Of a DNA stretch of 64,000 bases, positions 41,790-50,551 are shown piece by piece. Within the stretch, counting starts at the first letter, position 1. Each line of letters opens with the position of its first letter. The notes under the pieces were generated by a model that did not search any database, had not been told where the DNA came from, and saw nothing but the letters and a program-made list of their open reading frames with translations. The stretch is taken from contig JBASFL010000028.1 in NCBI GenBank assembly GCA_049653005.1, forward strand, positions 1 to 64,000, read 5' to 3'. A program made the position numbers and the translations under genes. This DNA is from UBA2334 sp049653005 (GTDB lineage: Bacteria > Pseudomonadota > Gammaproteobacteria > Burkholderiales > Burkholderiaceae_C).

Positions 41790-43099
41790 GCACCTGCCTT
41801 CTCTGCTGCTTTCAGCGCGCGTTTGAGGTCGTCAATCAAATCGTCCGGGTCTTCCAGCCCGATGGACAGGCGGATGGTGCCCGGCCCAATGCCCGCACCG
41901 GCCAGTGCCTCGTCGCTCATGCGGAAGTGGGTGGTGCTGGCCGGGTGAATTACCAGGCTGCGGCAGTCGCCCACGTTGGCCAGGTGGCTGAACACCTTCA
42001 GCGCCTCGATGAAAGCGCGGCCCTGCGCACGCGAACCCTTGATGTCGAAGCTGAACACCGAGCCTGCGCCGCGTGGCAGCAGCTTTTGCGCCAACGCGTG
42101 GCTGGGGTGACTCTCCAGCATGGGGTGGCCCACGCGGCCCACCAGCGGGTGGTTGGTCAAGAACTGCACCACGCGTTCGGTGTTGCCCATGTGGCGCGCC
42201 ATGCGCAGGGGCAGGGTTTCCAGCCCCTGCAAAATCAGCCAGGCGCTGTGTGGGCTCAGGCAGGCGCCAAAGTCGCGCAGGCCTTCGCGGCGGGCGCGCA
42301 GCAAAAACGCACCCACGGTGCTTTCCTCTGAAAAGTTCATGCCGTGAAAGCCGTCGTAGGGCGCGGCCAGTTCGGCAAATTTGCCGCTGCGGGCGTGTTC
42401 GGCCGCCCAGTCAAAACTGCCGCCGTCCACCACCACGCCGCCAATCACCGTGCCGTGGCCGCTGAGGAATTTGGTGGCCGAGTGGTAAACCAAGTCAGCG
42501 CCCAGCTCCAGCGGCTTCATCAGCCAGGGGCTGGTGAGGGTGCTGTCCACCAGCAGGGGCACACCGGCTTCGCGGGCCAGTTGCGCCACGGCGGGAATGT
42601 CCAGCACGTCCAGGCCCGGGTTGCCCACGGTTTCACCAAAAAACAGCCGCGTGTTGGGCCGCACGGCGGCACGCCAGCCGTCGATGTCCTCGGGCTTGAC
42701 GAAGGTGGTTTCAATGCCGAAGCGGCGCATGGTGTAGTTCAGCAGGTTCTGGCTGCCGCCATACAGTGCGGTGCTGGCCACAATGTGCCCGCCCGCGCCC
42801 ATCAGCGTGCACACCGCCAGGTGCAACGCCGCCTGGCCGCTGGCCACGCTGATGGCGCCAATGCCACCGTCCAGCGCGGCCACGCGTTGTTCCAACACGG
42901 CGTTGGTGGGGTTGCTGATGCGGCTGTACACATGGCCCGCACGTTCCAGGTTGAACAGCGAGGCCGCGTGGTCGCTGGACTCGAACACAAACGACGTGGT
43001 CAGGTGAATGGGCACGGCGCGCGCACCCGTGGTGGGGTCGGGCGCGGCACCGGCGTGCAGCGCGAGGGTGTCAAAACCGGGGTCGGCGTAACCGGGCAT
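41786..43099 (-). CDS. metY: O-acetylhomoserine sulfhydrylase
   Basis: A 437-residue pyridoxal-phosphate enzyme of the Cys/Met metabolism family. The Schiff-base lysine is in YHSATKFLSGHGTVIGG; YSRISNPTNAVLEQRVAALD and ASGQAALHLAV are also family hallmarks. At about 430 residues and with the N-terminus GFDTLALHAGAAPDPTTGARAVPIHLTTSFVF (quoted in part), it fits O-acetylhomoserine aminocarboxypropyltransferase, which makes homocysteine from O-acetylhomoserine and sulphide; O-succinylhomoserine sulfhydrylases (MetZ) are usually shorter. First gene of a unit with the hydrolase. Confidence 0.88.
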   Translation of the reverse strand: MPGYADPGFDTLALHAGAAPDPTTGARAVPIHLTTSFVFESSDHAASLFNLERAGHVYSRISNPTNAVLEQRVAALDGGIGAISVASGQAALHLAVCTLMGAGGHIVASTALYGGSQNLLNYTMRRFGIETTFVKPEDIDGWRAAVRPNTRLFFGETVGNPGLDVLDIPAVAQLAREAGVPLLVDSTLTSPWLMKPLELGADLVYHSATKFLSGHGTVIGGVVVDGGSFDWAAEHARSGKFAELAAPYDGFHGMNFSEESTVGAFLLRARREGLRDFGACLSPHSAWLILQGLETLPLRMARHMGNTERVVQFLTNHPLVGRVGHPMLESHPSHALAQKLLPRGAGSVFSFDIKGSRAQGRAFIEALKVFSHLANVGDCRSLVIHPASTTHFRMSDEALAGAGIGPGTIRLSIGLEDPDDLIDDLKRALKAAEKAGA

Positions 43100-43166
43100 G
43101 GGGGGCCTTTCGGGCAGTGGTGCCGCACATCGCGGCCAACCCGAAAGCTAGCAAAGTTTTTACTGC

Positions 43167-43196
43167 TTGGTGTTTTCCCTAGTTGGGCCCTATAAT
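43167..43196 (+). promoter_or_regulatory. Sigma-70 promoter of the DEAD-box helicase
   Basis: TTGGTG (-35) and a perfect TATAAT (-10) separated by 18 bases. A start near 43203 would leave a leader of about 375 bases before the helicase ATG; no ORF of note lies between. Confidence 0.7.
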
Positions 43197-43202
43197 CGAA
43201 GG

Positions 43203-43577
43203 CTGCGCCAAAAACGCAGAAATGTGCATCTACCTCACTCTAGAAGGCTTCTGACGCGGCGTTTCACCCCGAAACACACCGTGTGGCCCCCAACAACACC
43301 GCTTCAATGGCGCGTGCTTGGAAGGCCAAAGCAGATCACAGCCTGGTCGCTCGCCAACACAGCGCCACCCCCGTGGCCCTGACCCTGGTGCGATATTCGT
43401 TGGGTGGTTGATGTTTTTTGAACCACGAACGAAGCACCGGCGGTCCGCCTGAACGCAGTCACAAGCCTTTTGCGCTTGCCATGCGTATTCCTTTCAGTTT
43501 GTTTCTGAAGGGCTCCAATTCGGACTTCCATCCGCTTTTTTCGGATGTTGTGCGCTGTTGCGCACAGGAAATTGAAC
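43203..43577 (+). promoter_or_regulatory. Long 5' leader of the DEAD-box helicase
   Basis: No gene is supported in this stretch. Close to the start codon are two hairpins: CATCCG-cttttttc-CGGATG (43529-43547) and a perfect GTGCGC-tgtt-GCGCAC (43550-43565), the second abutting the AGGA ribosome site at 43566. Long, structured leaders are known for the cold-shock helicase CsdA; this one is a candidate thermo- or autoregulatory element. Confidence 0.55.
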
Positions 43578-45608
43578 ATGAACGACGTGAATTTTGTCGG
43601 CGGCGAAGTGCTGTCCGAAACCCATTTGACCACCGCCGCTGGCGAAGTGATGTCTGACGTGCAACTGCTCGACGAGCTGCACGTGCTGGCCCACCCCGAC
43701 ATGGCCGCTGTGGCGCAAGAGCCTGCCAAACCCAACGGTTTCCAACTGCTGGGCCTGGCGCCTGAGCTGGTGCAGGCCGTGGCCGACATGGGCTACACCG
43801 AACCCACCGCTGTGCAAAACAAGGCCATCCCCATGGCCCTGAACACCGGCACCGGCACCGGCCATGGCAGCTACGCTGACCTGATGGTGTCCAGCCAGAC
43901 CGGCAGTGGCAAAACTGCCGCCTTCCTGTTGCCCGTGCTGCACACGCTGCTGGCCATGCAAGAAGCCGAAATTCAGGCTGAAAAAGACGCTTACGACCAA
44001 GCCTGCGCCGATGCCGTTGCCAAGGGCGAACCCGCCCCCAAACGCGCCAAGCGCAAAGACCCCACCAACCCCCGGAACTTCAAGCCCGCCGTGCCTGGCG
44101 CGCTGGTGGTGTGCCCCACCCGTGAACTGGCCCAACAGGTGGCCAACGACGCCATCGACCTGGTGCGCCATTGCCGTGGTCTGCGCATTGCCAACGTGGT
44201 GGGCGGCATGCCTTACCAGTTGCAAGTGGCCAAGCTGCAAAACGCCAACCTGGTGGTGGCCACGCCCGGCCGCCTGCTGGACCTGCAACGCGGTGGCCAG
44301 TTGAAGCTGGACGAAGTGAAGTTCCTGGTGATGGACGAGGCCGACCGCATGCTCGACCTGGGTTTTGCCGACGACCTGGCCGAAATCCACCAGCTGACCA
44401 GCCAGCGCCAGCAAACCATGATGTTCAGCGCCACGTTTGCGCCCCGCATCCAGCAACTGGCCCTGCGCGTGATGCACGACAACGGCGCCAACGTGAAGAA
44501 GGTGCAAATCGACACCCCCCAGGAAAAGCACGCCAACATCACGCAAAGCCTGTTCTGGGCCGACAACGCCGAGCACAAGCGTGCCTTGCTGGACCACTGG
44601 CTGCGCGACACCAACATCAACCAAGCCATCGTGTTTGCCAGCACCCAGATCGAGTGCGACAACCTGGCCAACGACCTGCAGCAAGCCAGCTTCTCGGCCG
44701 TGGCCTTGCACGGTGCCCTGAGCCAGGGCATGCGCAACCGCCGCCTCGACGCCCTGCGCGACGGCCGGGTGCAAATTCTGGTGGCCACCGACGTGGCGGC
44801 GCGTGGCATTGACGTGCCCACCATCACCCACGTGTTCAACTTCGGCCTGCCCATGAAGGCAGAGGACTACACGCACCGCATCGGCCGCACCGGCCGTGCC
44901 GGCCGCGATGGCCTGGCCATCACGTTTGCCGAATTCCGTGACCGTCGCAAGATTGCCGACATTGAGTTCCACACCCAGCAGCAGCTGAAGGCCGAGGTCA
45001 TTCCGGGTCTGGAGCCCAAGCAGCGCGCGCCCCAAACCTCGTTCGGCGGTGGCCGCGACGACCGCAAGGGTGGTTTCGGTGGTGGCCGTGGCGATTTCGG
45101 TGGCCGCGGTGGCCGTCCAGCGCCCCGCCGTGAAGGCGGTTTCGGTGGCAACGGTCACTTTGCCGGCTTTGGCCGCTCGGACAAAGCCCCGTTCAATCCT
45201 TCGGCCGACCGCAACGACCGTGGTCCCCGTCCCGAATTCCGTGGCGAGCGCCCCGCGTGGGGCAACGAGCAGCGCCCTGCCGCAGCCCCCCGCTTCGATG
45301 CACGTCCCAGCAACGGCCCCAGCCATGGCCCTGACCGTGGCGGTGACCGCTTTGCGCCCCGAGGCGACCGTTTCGCGCCCCGTGCTGGCGGCGACCGCCC
45401 CAACTTCGGTGCCGAGCAGCCCCGTGGCCCCGCCCGTGGTTTTGAAGGCCGCCCTGAGCGCAGCTTCGAACCCCGTGGTGAGCGTTCCTCTCCCTGGGCT
45501 GGCGACCGCGCCCCCCACGGCGGTGAGTTCAAGCCCCGCCGCCCAGCCGGCGCGGGTGGCGAAGGCCGTCCGTTCGACGCACGCCGCCGCAGCAACGCCG
45601 CACGCTGA
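43578..45608 (+). CDS. DEAD-box ATP-dependent RNA helicase with RGG-type tail
   Basis: A 676-residue RNA helicase of the RhlE/CsdA kind. Motifs in order: Q motif GFQLLGL...PTAVQNKAIP, I SSQTGSGKTAAF, Ia PTRELAQQ, Ib TPGRLLDL, II VMDEADRML, III FSATF, IV IVFASTQ, V ATDVAARGID and VI HRIGRTGRAGRDG. An unusual insert of about 35 lysine/alanine-rich residues follows motif I. Residues about 485-676 are a disordered tail of GG, RGG and PRGDRFAP-like repeats that binds RNA. It would remodel rRNA or mRNA, often in the cold. Start ATG follows AGGA; earlier frames are leader. Confidence 0.93.
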   Translation: MNDVNFVGGEVLSETHLTTAAGEVMSDVQLLDELHVLAHPDMAAVAQEPAKPNGFQLLGLAPELVQAVADMGYTEPTAVQNKAIPMALNTGTGTGHGSYADLMVSSQTGSGKTAAFLLPVLHTLLAMQEAEIQAEKDAYDQACADAVAKGEPAPKRAKRKDPTNPRNFKPAVPGALVVCPTRELAQQVANDAIDLVRHCRGLRIANVVGGMPYQLQVAKLQNANLVVATPGRLLDLQRGGQLKLDEVKFLVMDEADRMLDLGFADDLAEIHQLTSQRQQTMMFSATFAPRIQQLALRVMHDNGANVKKVQIDTPQEKHANITQSLFWADNAEHKRALLDHWLRDTNINQAIVFASTQIECDNLANDLQQASFSAVALHGALSQGMRNRRLDALRDGRVQILVATDVAARGIDVPTITHVFNFGLPMKAEDYTHRIGRTGRAGRDGLAITFAEFRDRRKIADIEFHTQQQLKAEVIPGLEPKQRAPQTSFGGGRDDRKGGFGGGRGDFGGRGGRPAPRREGGFGGNGHFAGFGRSDKAPFNPSADRNDRGPRPEFRGERPAWGNEQRPAAAPRFDARPSNGPSHGPDRGGDRFAPRGDRFAPRAGGDRPNFGAEQPRGPARGFEGRPERSFEPRGERSSPWAGDRAPHGGEFKPRRPAGAGGEGRPFDARRRSNAAR

Positions 45609-45670
45609 CCCGCGTTGACCTGACACCTGTCCGGTCGCGTGCAGCGGCGGGGCTTGTGAAAGGCAACGCC

Positions 45671-45709
45671 AAAAACCACCTGCAGGGCCTTGCCCTCAGG
45701 TGGTTTTTT
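45671..45709. terminator. Two-way terminator between converging genes
   Basis: A perfect twelve-base stem AAAAACCACCTG / CAGGTGGTTTTT with a nested AGGGC-ctt-GCCCT pair. T-runs on both strands serve the RNA helicase (rightward) and the receiver-TPR gene (leftward). Confidence 0.9.
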
Positions 45710-45728
45710 CATGGGGTTTTCAGGGCTG

Positions 45729-47423
45729 TCAGTCTGCCGCTGGCGCGGCGTTGGCCGCGGCTTCGGCGGCGGCCGCTTCACTGGCTTTTTCGGCGGCGGT
45801 GCGCAGCGACAGCCCACCCGCACTGCGCCCTGTGGGCTGGCCCAGCGGGGGGGGCAGGCTGGACGGGGCATAACGTTTCAATTGCGCTTGCACCATGTCT
45901 TCCAGCTCTGCGGCCTCGGGCACCTTGTCGCGGTAGCGTTGCAGCGTGAGGCGGGCGGTGTCCATCAGTTTGGTGTTGAGGGTTTGGCCCCCGTGGGTGA
46001 TGAGGGCCTTGACGGCCGCGCGCGGGTTGCCCGAAATGGCGTGTGACATGGCCTGCTGCGCCAATTCCCCCACCCGGTGGTGGCCGGCGCGCACCAGGTC
46101 GGCATACGGCGGGTGACGCGCGGCGGCACCCACCAGCAGCTCGGCCAGGCCTTTGCCGGTGCAAAAACGCAGGGCAATGGCGTTCACCCAGGCGGGGGCG
46201 GTGTCCAGGTCAAACTCCGCCTTGGCCACCTCGGCCACCAGCGACAACAGGTTGCACGCGGCTTCCACGTCCAGGGTGGGGTCGGTGATGGCGTCGGCCT
46301 GGCGTTTCACCTCGGCCACCACCGCGCCGACCTGTTTGTTCATCAGCAGCAGCAGGGTTTTGGCCACGTCCAGAAAGCGGCGGAAACGCGGGGCATAGTC
46401 TTTTTGCTCAAACGCGGTTTGCAGCTGGTCGATGCAGCGCTTCACGCCCTGCGTGTCGCGCATTTGGTAGCGGGCAAACGTCAGCAGCATGAGCGACTGG
46501 TGGTCAAACATTTTGGACGTGAGGCCCAGCAGCGTGGCCCTGTCCAGCGCCTTGGCCGCTTCTTCTTTCTCGCCCATGTAAAACGCCAGCATGCCTTGCT
46601 TTTGCAGCCGGGCGATGGAGCCGGGTGTGACGGCACTGGCCTGGCGGTACACCTTCAGGGCCAGCTCGAAATTGCCTTGCTCGACATGTATGCGCCCCAT
46701 CACGTCGTAAGCATCGGCGTAGCCGGGCTGTTCGTTGGCCAGGGCCTCCAGTGTCAGCAGGGCCTGGTTGGGTTGGCCGCTGTCCAGTTCGGCACGGGCA
46801 ATGCCCAGTTTGGCCCAAGGCAGGGCCTGGGTCGCCAGGATGGTTTCAAACAGTTTTTGCGCCTCGGCCACACGGCCCAGGCGCAGCAGCAGTTCGGCCC
46901 CGATGCGGGCGGCGTACAGCCAGAACTCGTCGCGCCGCGAGAAGCGTTCCAGGCACAGCCGGGCGGCATCGGTGAAGTTGCCGGCTTCGATGCTGTCAAA
47001 AATCGGGCTGAGCACCTTTTTTCGGTAACGCGCGTGGCGCAGCCGTTGGCCCAGTGCGGTGGCGGTGTGTGGCTTGAGCAGGTAGCTGTCCAGCGCAGAC
47101 TCGGCGGCCTCGGCCACCTGGGCGTAGCTGGCTTCGCCGGTCAGCATGACGAACACGGTGGAGGAGGGCAGCAACTGCGCGCGGCGCAGGTCGTCCAGCA
47201 GTTCCTGGCCGCTGTAACTGGTGCCTGGGAAACTTTGTTCGCACAGCACGATGTCGAATTCGCGGAATTCCAGCGCCCGCCTGGCATCGGTGGGGCGGCT
47301 GGCTTGTGACACTTGTACCACCCCGAAGTCGCGCAACTGCGAGGTGATGATGCTGCGCGAGGTGGGGTTGCCGTCCACCACCAGGGCGCGGCAATCGGCA
47401 ATGTCAGGGTCAAGCCGCGTCAT
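45729..47423 (-). CDS. Receiver-domain protein with TPR repeats
   Basis: A 564-residue protein. Residues about 9-130 form a CheY-like receiver: ALVVDGNPTSRSIITSQLRD, Asp in FDIVLCEQSF at the phospho-acceptor region and the conserved Lys in SYLLKPHTATALGQRL; the acceptor itself appears to be the Asp or Glu of this loop, so phosphorylation is uncertain. Residues about 140-440 are TPR-like helices (ARAELDSGQPNQALLTLEAL, AYDVMGRIHVEQGNFELALK). The tail is Ala/Pro-rich. No output DNA-binding domain. It may couple a phospho-relay to a protein scaffold. ATG 47423 is the natural family start. Confidence 0.82.
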   Translation of the reverse strand: MTRLDPDIADCRALVVDGNPTSRSIITSQLRDFGVVQVSQASRPTDARRALEFREFDIVLCEQSFPGTSYSGQELLDDLRRAQLLPSSTVFVMLTGEASYAQVAEAAESALDSYLLKPHTATALGQRLRHARYRKKVLSPIFDSIEAGNFTDAARLCLERFSRRDEFWLYAARIGAELLLRLGRVAEAQKLFETILATQALPWAKLGIARAELDSGQPNQALLTLEALANEQPGYADAYDVMGRIHVEQGNFELALKVYRQASAVTPGSIARLQKQGMLAFYMGEKEEAAKALDRATLLGLTSKMFDHQSLMLLTFARYQMRDTQGVKRCIDQLQTAFEQKDYAPRFRRFLDVAKTLLLLMNKQVGAVVAEVKRQADAITDPTLDVEAACNLLSLVAEVAKAEFDLDTAPAWVNAIALRFCTGKGLAELLVGAAARHPPYADLVRAGHHRVGELAQQAMSHAISGNPRAAVKALITHGGQTLNTKLMDTARLTLQRYRDKVPEAAELEDMVQAQLKRYAPSSLPPPLGQPTGRSAGGLSLRTAAEKASEAAAAEAAANAAPAAD

Positions 47424-47553
47424 GGTGTGGGCGCCACGATGGGCTTGGGGTGGCGGGCGGCGTGCATAGGCGGCGCAGCTTAACAAGCTGGGGGGCGCCC
47501 GTCCATGGCATCACCGATACCCTGCGCAGAAAATGCGCGGGCCTTGTGCAATG

Positions 47554-48450
47554 TCAAACCATGCCGTTGCGGCTGGCCAGCTCCACAAACAGGGCGGAAT
47601 GGTCGAGGTCGCCCAGGCCGTGGTCGGTGGCTTGCTCGAACAACTGGGCAAACAGTTGGGTGATGGGGGCTTCAAAGCCCGTTTCCTGGGCGGTGGCCAC
47701 CGCGTTGCGCATGTCTTTCAGTTGCACGGTGACGGCGGCGCGTTTGGCAAAGTCGCGCTCCACCATGCGTTGGCCGTGCACTTGCAAGATGCGGCTTTCG
47801 GCAAAACCGCCCGAAATGGCTTCGCGCACCTTGCCCATGTCGGCGCCGCCGCGTGCCGCAAACAACAGTGCCTCGGCCACCGCACCGATGGTGATGCCCA
47901 CGATCATCTGGTTGGCCAGTTTGGCCAGTTGGCCCGAGCCGCTGGGGCCCACATGGGTGGGGCGGCCCAGCAGCGCCAGCACAGGGCGGGCGCGCTCGAA
48001 GTCGGCCGCGCGGCCCCCGGCCATGATGGCCAGCGTGCCCGCTTCGGCCCCCACGGTGCCGCCAGACACCGGGGCATCCAAACAATCCACCCGCAACGCG
48101 GCCAGCCGGGCGGCGTGGTCGCGGGCCTGGCGCGGCTGGATGGACGACATGTCCACCACCAGCGTGCCTGGCTGCAGGCCCTGGGCCGCGCCCTGGGTGA
48201 ACAACACGTCTTCCACCGCTGGGCCGTCTTGCAGCATGGTGATGACGAGCTGAGCCCCGCGCACCGCATCGGCCGGGCTGGCAAAAGCGGTGGCCCCCAG
48301 GGCTTGCAAGGCCTGTGCTTTGGCGGGCGAACGGTTCCACACGTGCACGCGCAGCCCGGCTTCGCACAGGCGGCGGGCCATGGGCGCACCCATCAGGCCA
48401 ATGCCCAGCACGGCCACGGTGGGGGTTGGGGCGGGGGAGTTTGGTGTCAT
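47554..48450 (-). CDS. NAD-dependent beta-hydroxyacid dehydrogenase
   Basis: A 298-residue member of the 3-hydroxyisobutyrate/tartronate semialdehyde reductase family. TVAVLGIGLMGAPMARRL is the Rossmann motif, DAPVSGGTVGAEAGTLAIMAGG is the substrate loop, and Lys in GSGQLAKLANQMIVG is the catalytic base. Substrate could be 3-hydroxyisobutyrate, 2-hydroxy-3-oxopropionate or a relative. The start follows a dispersed repeat and is 98 bases after a GntR regulator on the same strand, which may control it. Confidence 0.9.
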   Translation of the reverse strand: MTPNSPAPTPTVAVLGIGLMGAPMARRLCEAGLRVHVWNRSPAKAQALQALGATAFASPADAVRGAQLVITMLQDGPAVEDVLFTQGAAQGLQPGTLVVDMSSIQPRQARDHAARLAALRVDCLDAPVSGGTVGAEAGTLAIMAGGRAADFERARPVLALLGRPTHVGPSGSGQLAKLANQMIVGITIGAVAEALLFAARGGADMGKVREAISGGFAESRILQVHGQRMVERDFAKRAAVTVQLKDMRNAVATAQETGFEAPITQLFAQLFEQATDHGLGDLDHSALFVELASRNGMV

Positions 48451-48451
48451 G

Positions 48452-48500
48452 GCTGTAGCTGAAAAGTGAATGCCAGCAAGCGCTGGAGGCCTTTTTTTCA
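48452..48500 (-). repeat. Comamonadaceae-type dispersed repeat, copy B
   Basis: GTAGCTGAAAAGTGAATGCC then CAAGCGCTGGAGGCC (48477-48491), identical over these 15 bases to the copy inside uvrD. It fills the gap between the GntR gene and the dehydrogenase. Confidence 0.65.
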
Positions 48501-48548
48501 AAAAAAGGCGGTCGGCACCGGTGGGGGCGCCGACCGCGCACAAGTGGT

Positions 48549-49265
48549 TCATCGAACCACGGAGTTGAGGGGGGCCGCAGGGGGCTGTGCCGCCAGCAGC
48601 TGACGGGCCAGGTTGGCACCGGCCTGGGTGCCGTGGGCCAGCATCAGTTGGGTGGCGGCGGCTTCGTCGCCCCGGGCGATGGCGTGGCACATGGCCTCGT
48701 GTTCGTCCCAGGCGGCGGCGCGCAGCGGCGAGTGCTGCAAGGCCTCGCCCATGGCGCGGCGTATGTGGTGCCAGTGCAGCAGCGCGCTGGCTTCAATCAG
48801 GGGGTTGCCACTGGCTTGGTAGATGGCGCGGTGGTAGGCCAGGTCGGCGTCGATCATGGCCTTCACCTGGCCTGCGGCGGCGGCTGTGCGCCCGGCGGTG
48901 ATGAGGGCGGGGTCGATCAAGGCACGGCGGCGGGCGGCCAGGCGGGCGGCCTGGGCATCAAGTGCGCTGCGCACCTCGTACACCTGGGCCACGGTGGTGG
49001 CGTCAATGGGGGTGACCACCACGCCCCGGCCTTTTTGGCCCTGGGGCCCCAGGGCGTCTTGCACCAGGCCGTCGGCGCGCAACTGCCGCAGGGCTTGCAG
49101 CACGGGCTGGCGCGACACAGCCAGTTGCTCGGCCACGTCTTCTTGCGTCAGCCGGGTGCCGGGGGCCATGCTGCCGTCGCTGATGGCGTCCAGCAACTTG
49201 CGGTAGACCTGGTCCACCAGGTCGGGGGCGGTGTCGAGACGGGAAAGTGTGGGAGCGGGTGACAT
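48549..49265 (-). CDS. GntR-family (FadR/FCD) transcriptional regulator
   Basis: A 238-residue regulator. N-terminal winged helix: AISDGSMAPGTRLTQEDVAE, LAVSRQPVLQALRQLRADGL. The C-terminal FCD ligand domain has the metal-binding pattern DADLAYHRAIYQASGN, HWHHIRRAM and HEAMCHAIARGD. FCD regulators usually respond to a small organic acid and control the adjacent catabolic gene, here the dehydrogenase. A palindromic operator overlaps its own promoter region. Confidence 0.9.
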   Translation of the reverse strand: MSPAPTLSRLDTAPDLVDQVYRKLLDAISDGSMAPGTRLTQEDVAEQLAVSRQPVLQALRQLRADGLVQDALGPQGQKGRGVVVTPIDATTVAQVYEVRSALDAQAARLAARRRALIDPALITAGRTAAAAGQVKAMIDADLAYHRAIYQASGNPLIEASALLHWHHIRRAMGEALQHSPLRAAAWDEHEAMCHAIARGDEAAATQLMLAHGTQAGANLARQLLAAQPPAAPLNSVVR

Positions 49266-49270
49266 GGTAT

Positions 49271-49294
49271 TTCTGAATACTGTATTCAGAATAC
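49271..49294. promoter_or_regulatory. Candidate GntR autoregulatory operator
   Basis: Overlapping palindromes TTCTGAATA-ctg-TATTCAGAA and GTATTC-a-GAATAC lie five bases upstream of the GntR start, a typical position for autoregulation. Confidence 0.65.
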
Positions 49295-49382
49295 ATCAAA
49301 TGCCCGGGCTGTGGCCCTGTGGGGGCTTGGGGTGCGGCCAAGCCGTCAGCTTTGTGTCAAGCAAACGGCTGGGCGCTGTGGG

Positions 49383-50360
49383 TCACATCAGCAGGTGCTC
49401 GCCCGCGTTGTCGCCGCCCAAAATGACGTAGTTCACCTTGCGGATGTCCATCAGCTTTTTGCCGCCCGAGTAGCTGATGGAGCTTTGCACGTCTTGCTCC
49501 ATCTCGACCAGCGTGTTGGCCAGTTTGCCTTTGATGGGCTCCAGAATGCGTTTGCCTTCCACGTGTTTGTATTCGCCCTTGTTGAAGTCGGACGCGGAGC
49601 CGTAGTACTCCTTGTAAAGCGCGCCGTCCACTTCCACCGTCTGGCCGGGGCTTTCTTCGTGGCCGGCAAACAGCGAGCCCACCATGACCATGGTGGCCCC
49701 GAAGCGGATGCTTTTGGCAATGTCGCCGTGGCTGCGGATGCCGCCGTCGGCAATGATGGGCTTGGTGGCCACGCGGGCACACCACTTCAGCGCGCTGAGC
49801 TGCCAGCCGCCGGTGCCAAAGCCGGTTTTGAGCTTGGTGATGCACACCTTGCCGGGGCCAATGCCCACCTTGGTGGCGTCGGCACCCCAGTTTTCCAGGT
49901 CGATCACGGCTTCGGGCGTGCCCACGTTGCCCGCAATCACGAAGCTGGCGGGCAGGCGCTCTTTGATGTAGCCGATCATGTGCTTCACGCTGTCGGCATG
50001 GCCGTGGGCGATGTCGATGGTGATGTATTCGGGCACCAGGCCCTCGGCCACCAGTTGGTCAACGGTGTCGCGGTCGGGCTGCTTGACGCCCAGCGAGATG
50101 GAGGCAAACAGGCCCTTGGCTTTGAAGTCGCGCACGAAGGCGACGTTGTCCAGGTCAAAGCGGTGCATCACATAAAAGTAACCGTTGCGGGCCAGCCACT
50201 CGCAAATGGCTTCGTTCACCACGGTCTTCATGTTGGCCGGCACGGCGGGCAAGCGGAAGGTGCGCCCGCCCATTTCCACGCTGGCGTCGCACTCGGAGCG
50301 GCTTTCCACGCGGCATTTGCGGGGCAGCAGCAGGATGTTGTCGTAGTCGAAAATTTCCAT
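49383..50360 (-). CDS. guaC: GMP reductase
   Basis: A 325-residue IMPDH/GMPR-family enzyme that converts GMP to IMP and ammonia with NADPH. MEIFDYDNILLLPRKCRVESRSECD (quoted in part) is the standard N-terminus; the catalytic Cys is in GPGKVCITK and ADGGIRSHGDIAKSIRFGAT binds phosphate. The length matches the short GuaC type. ATG 50360 is preferred to the ATG five codons earlier. The leader carries a hairpin-plus-T-run that might attenuate transcription. Confidence 0.93.
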   Translation of the reverse strand: MEIFDYDNILLLPRKCRVESRSECDASVEMGGRTFRLPAVPANMKTVVNEAICEWLARNGYFYVMHRFDLDNVAFVRDFKAKGLFASISLGVKQPDRDTVDQLVAEGLVPEYITIDIAHGHADSVKHMIGYIKERLPASFVIAGNVGTPEAVIDLENWGADATKVGIGPGKVCITKLKTGFGTGGWQLSALKWCARVATKPIIADGGIRSHGDIAKSIRFGATMVMVGSLFAGHEESPGQTVEVDGALYKEYYGSASDFNKGEYKHVEGKRILEPIKGKLANTLVEMEQDVQSSISYSGGKKLMDIRKVNYVILGGDNAGEHLLM

Positions 50361-50450
50361 GGTTCCAAGCTCCAAAAATGGAGTCAGCGCACGTCTGTTG
50401 TGCCCTGACAGCTACAAAAGAAGGATGAGCGCTTGGCTTGAACCCGGCAT

Positions 50451-50494
50451 AAAAAAACCGGGCGCAAGAATCTTGGGCCCGGTGCGCGATTGTA
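50451..50494 (-). promoter_or_regulatory. Promoter-like site and terminator hairpin in the guaC leader
   Basis: On the complement, TACAAT (50494-50489) is followed within six bases by ACCGGGC / GCCCGGT (50483-50477 and 50463-50457) and seven T residues. Transcription from this -10 would begin at the edge of the terminator, about 120 bases before the guaC start. It may block antisense or upstream RNA, or act as an attenuator. A weak repeat copy (AGCTACAAAAGAAGGATGAG) lies between the terminator and the gene. Confidence 0.5.
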
Positions 50495-50551
50495 TACACG
50501 CTTGAGGCGGTCAGGCAGCAGGGCATTGAACGCGGTTTCTACAATCGGTGG

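Noticed and set aside
43100..43200. SAM-type riboswitch upstream of the sulfhydrylase gene
   Set aside because: The leader on that strand is short and I could not find a SAM or SAH riboswitch core.
43494..45626. 710-residue leftward ORF over the DEAD-box helicase
   Set aside because: Low-complexity Gly/Val/His/Gln shadow; helicase motifs I-VI are on the rightward strand.
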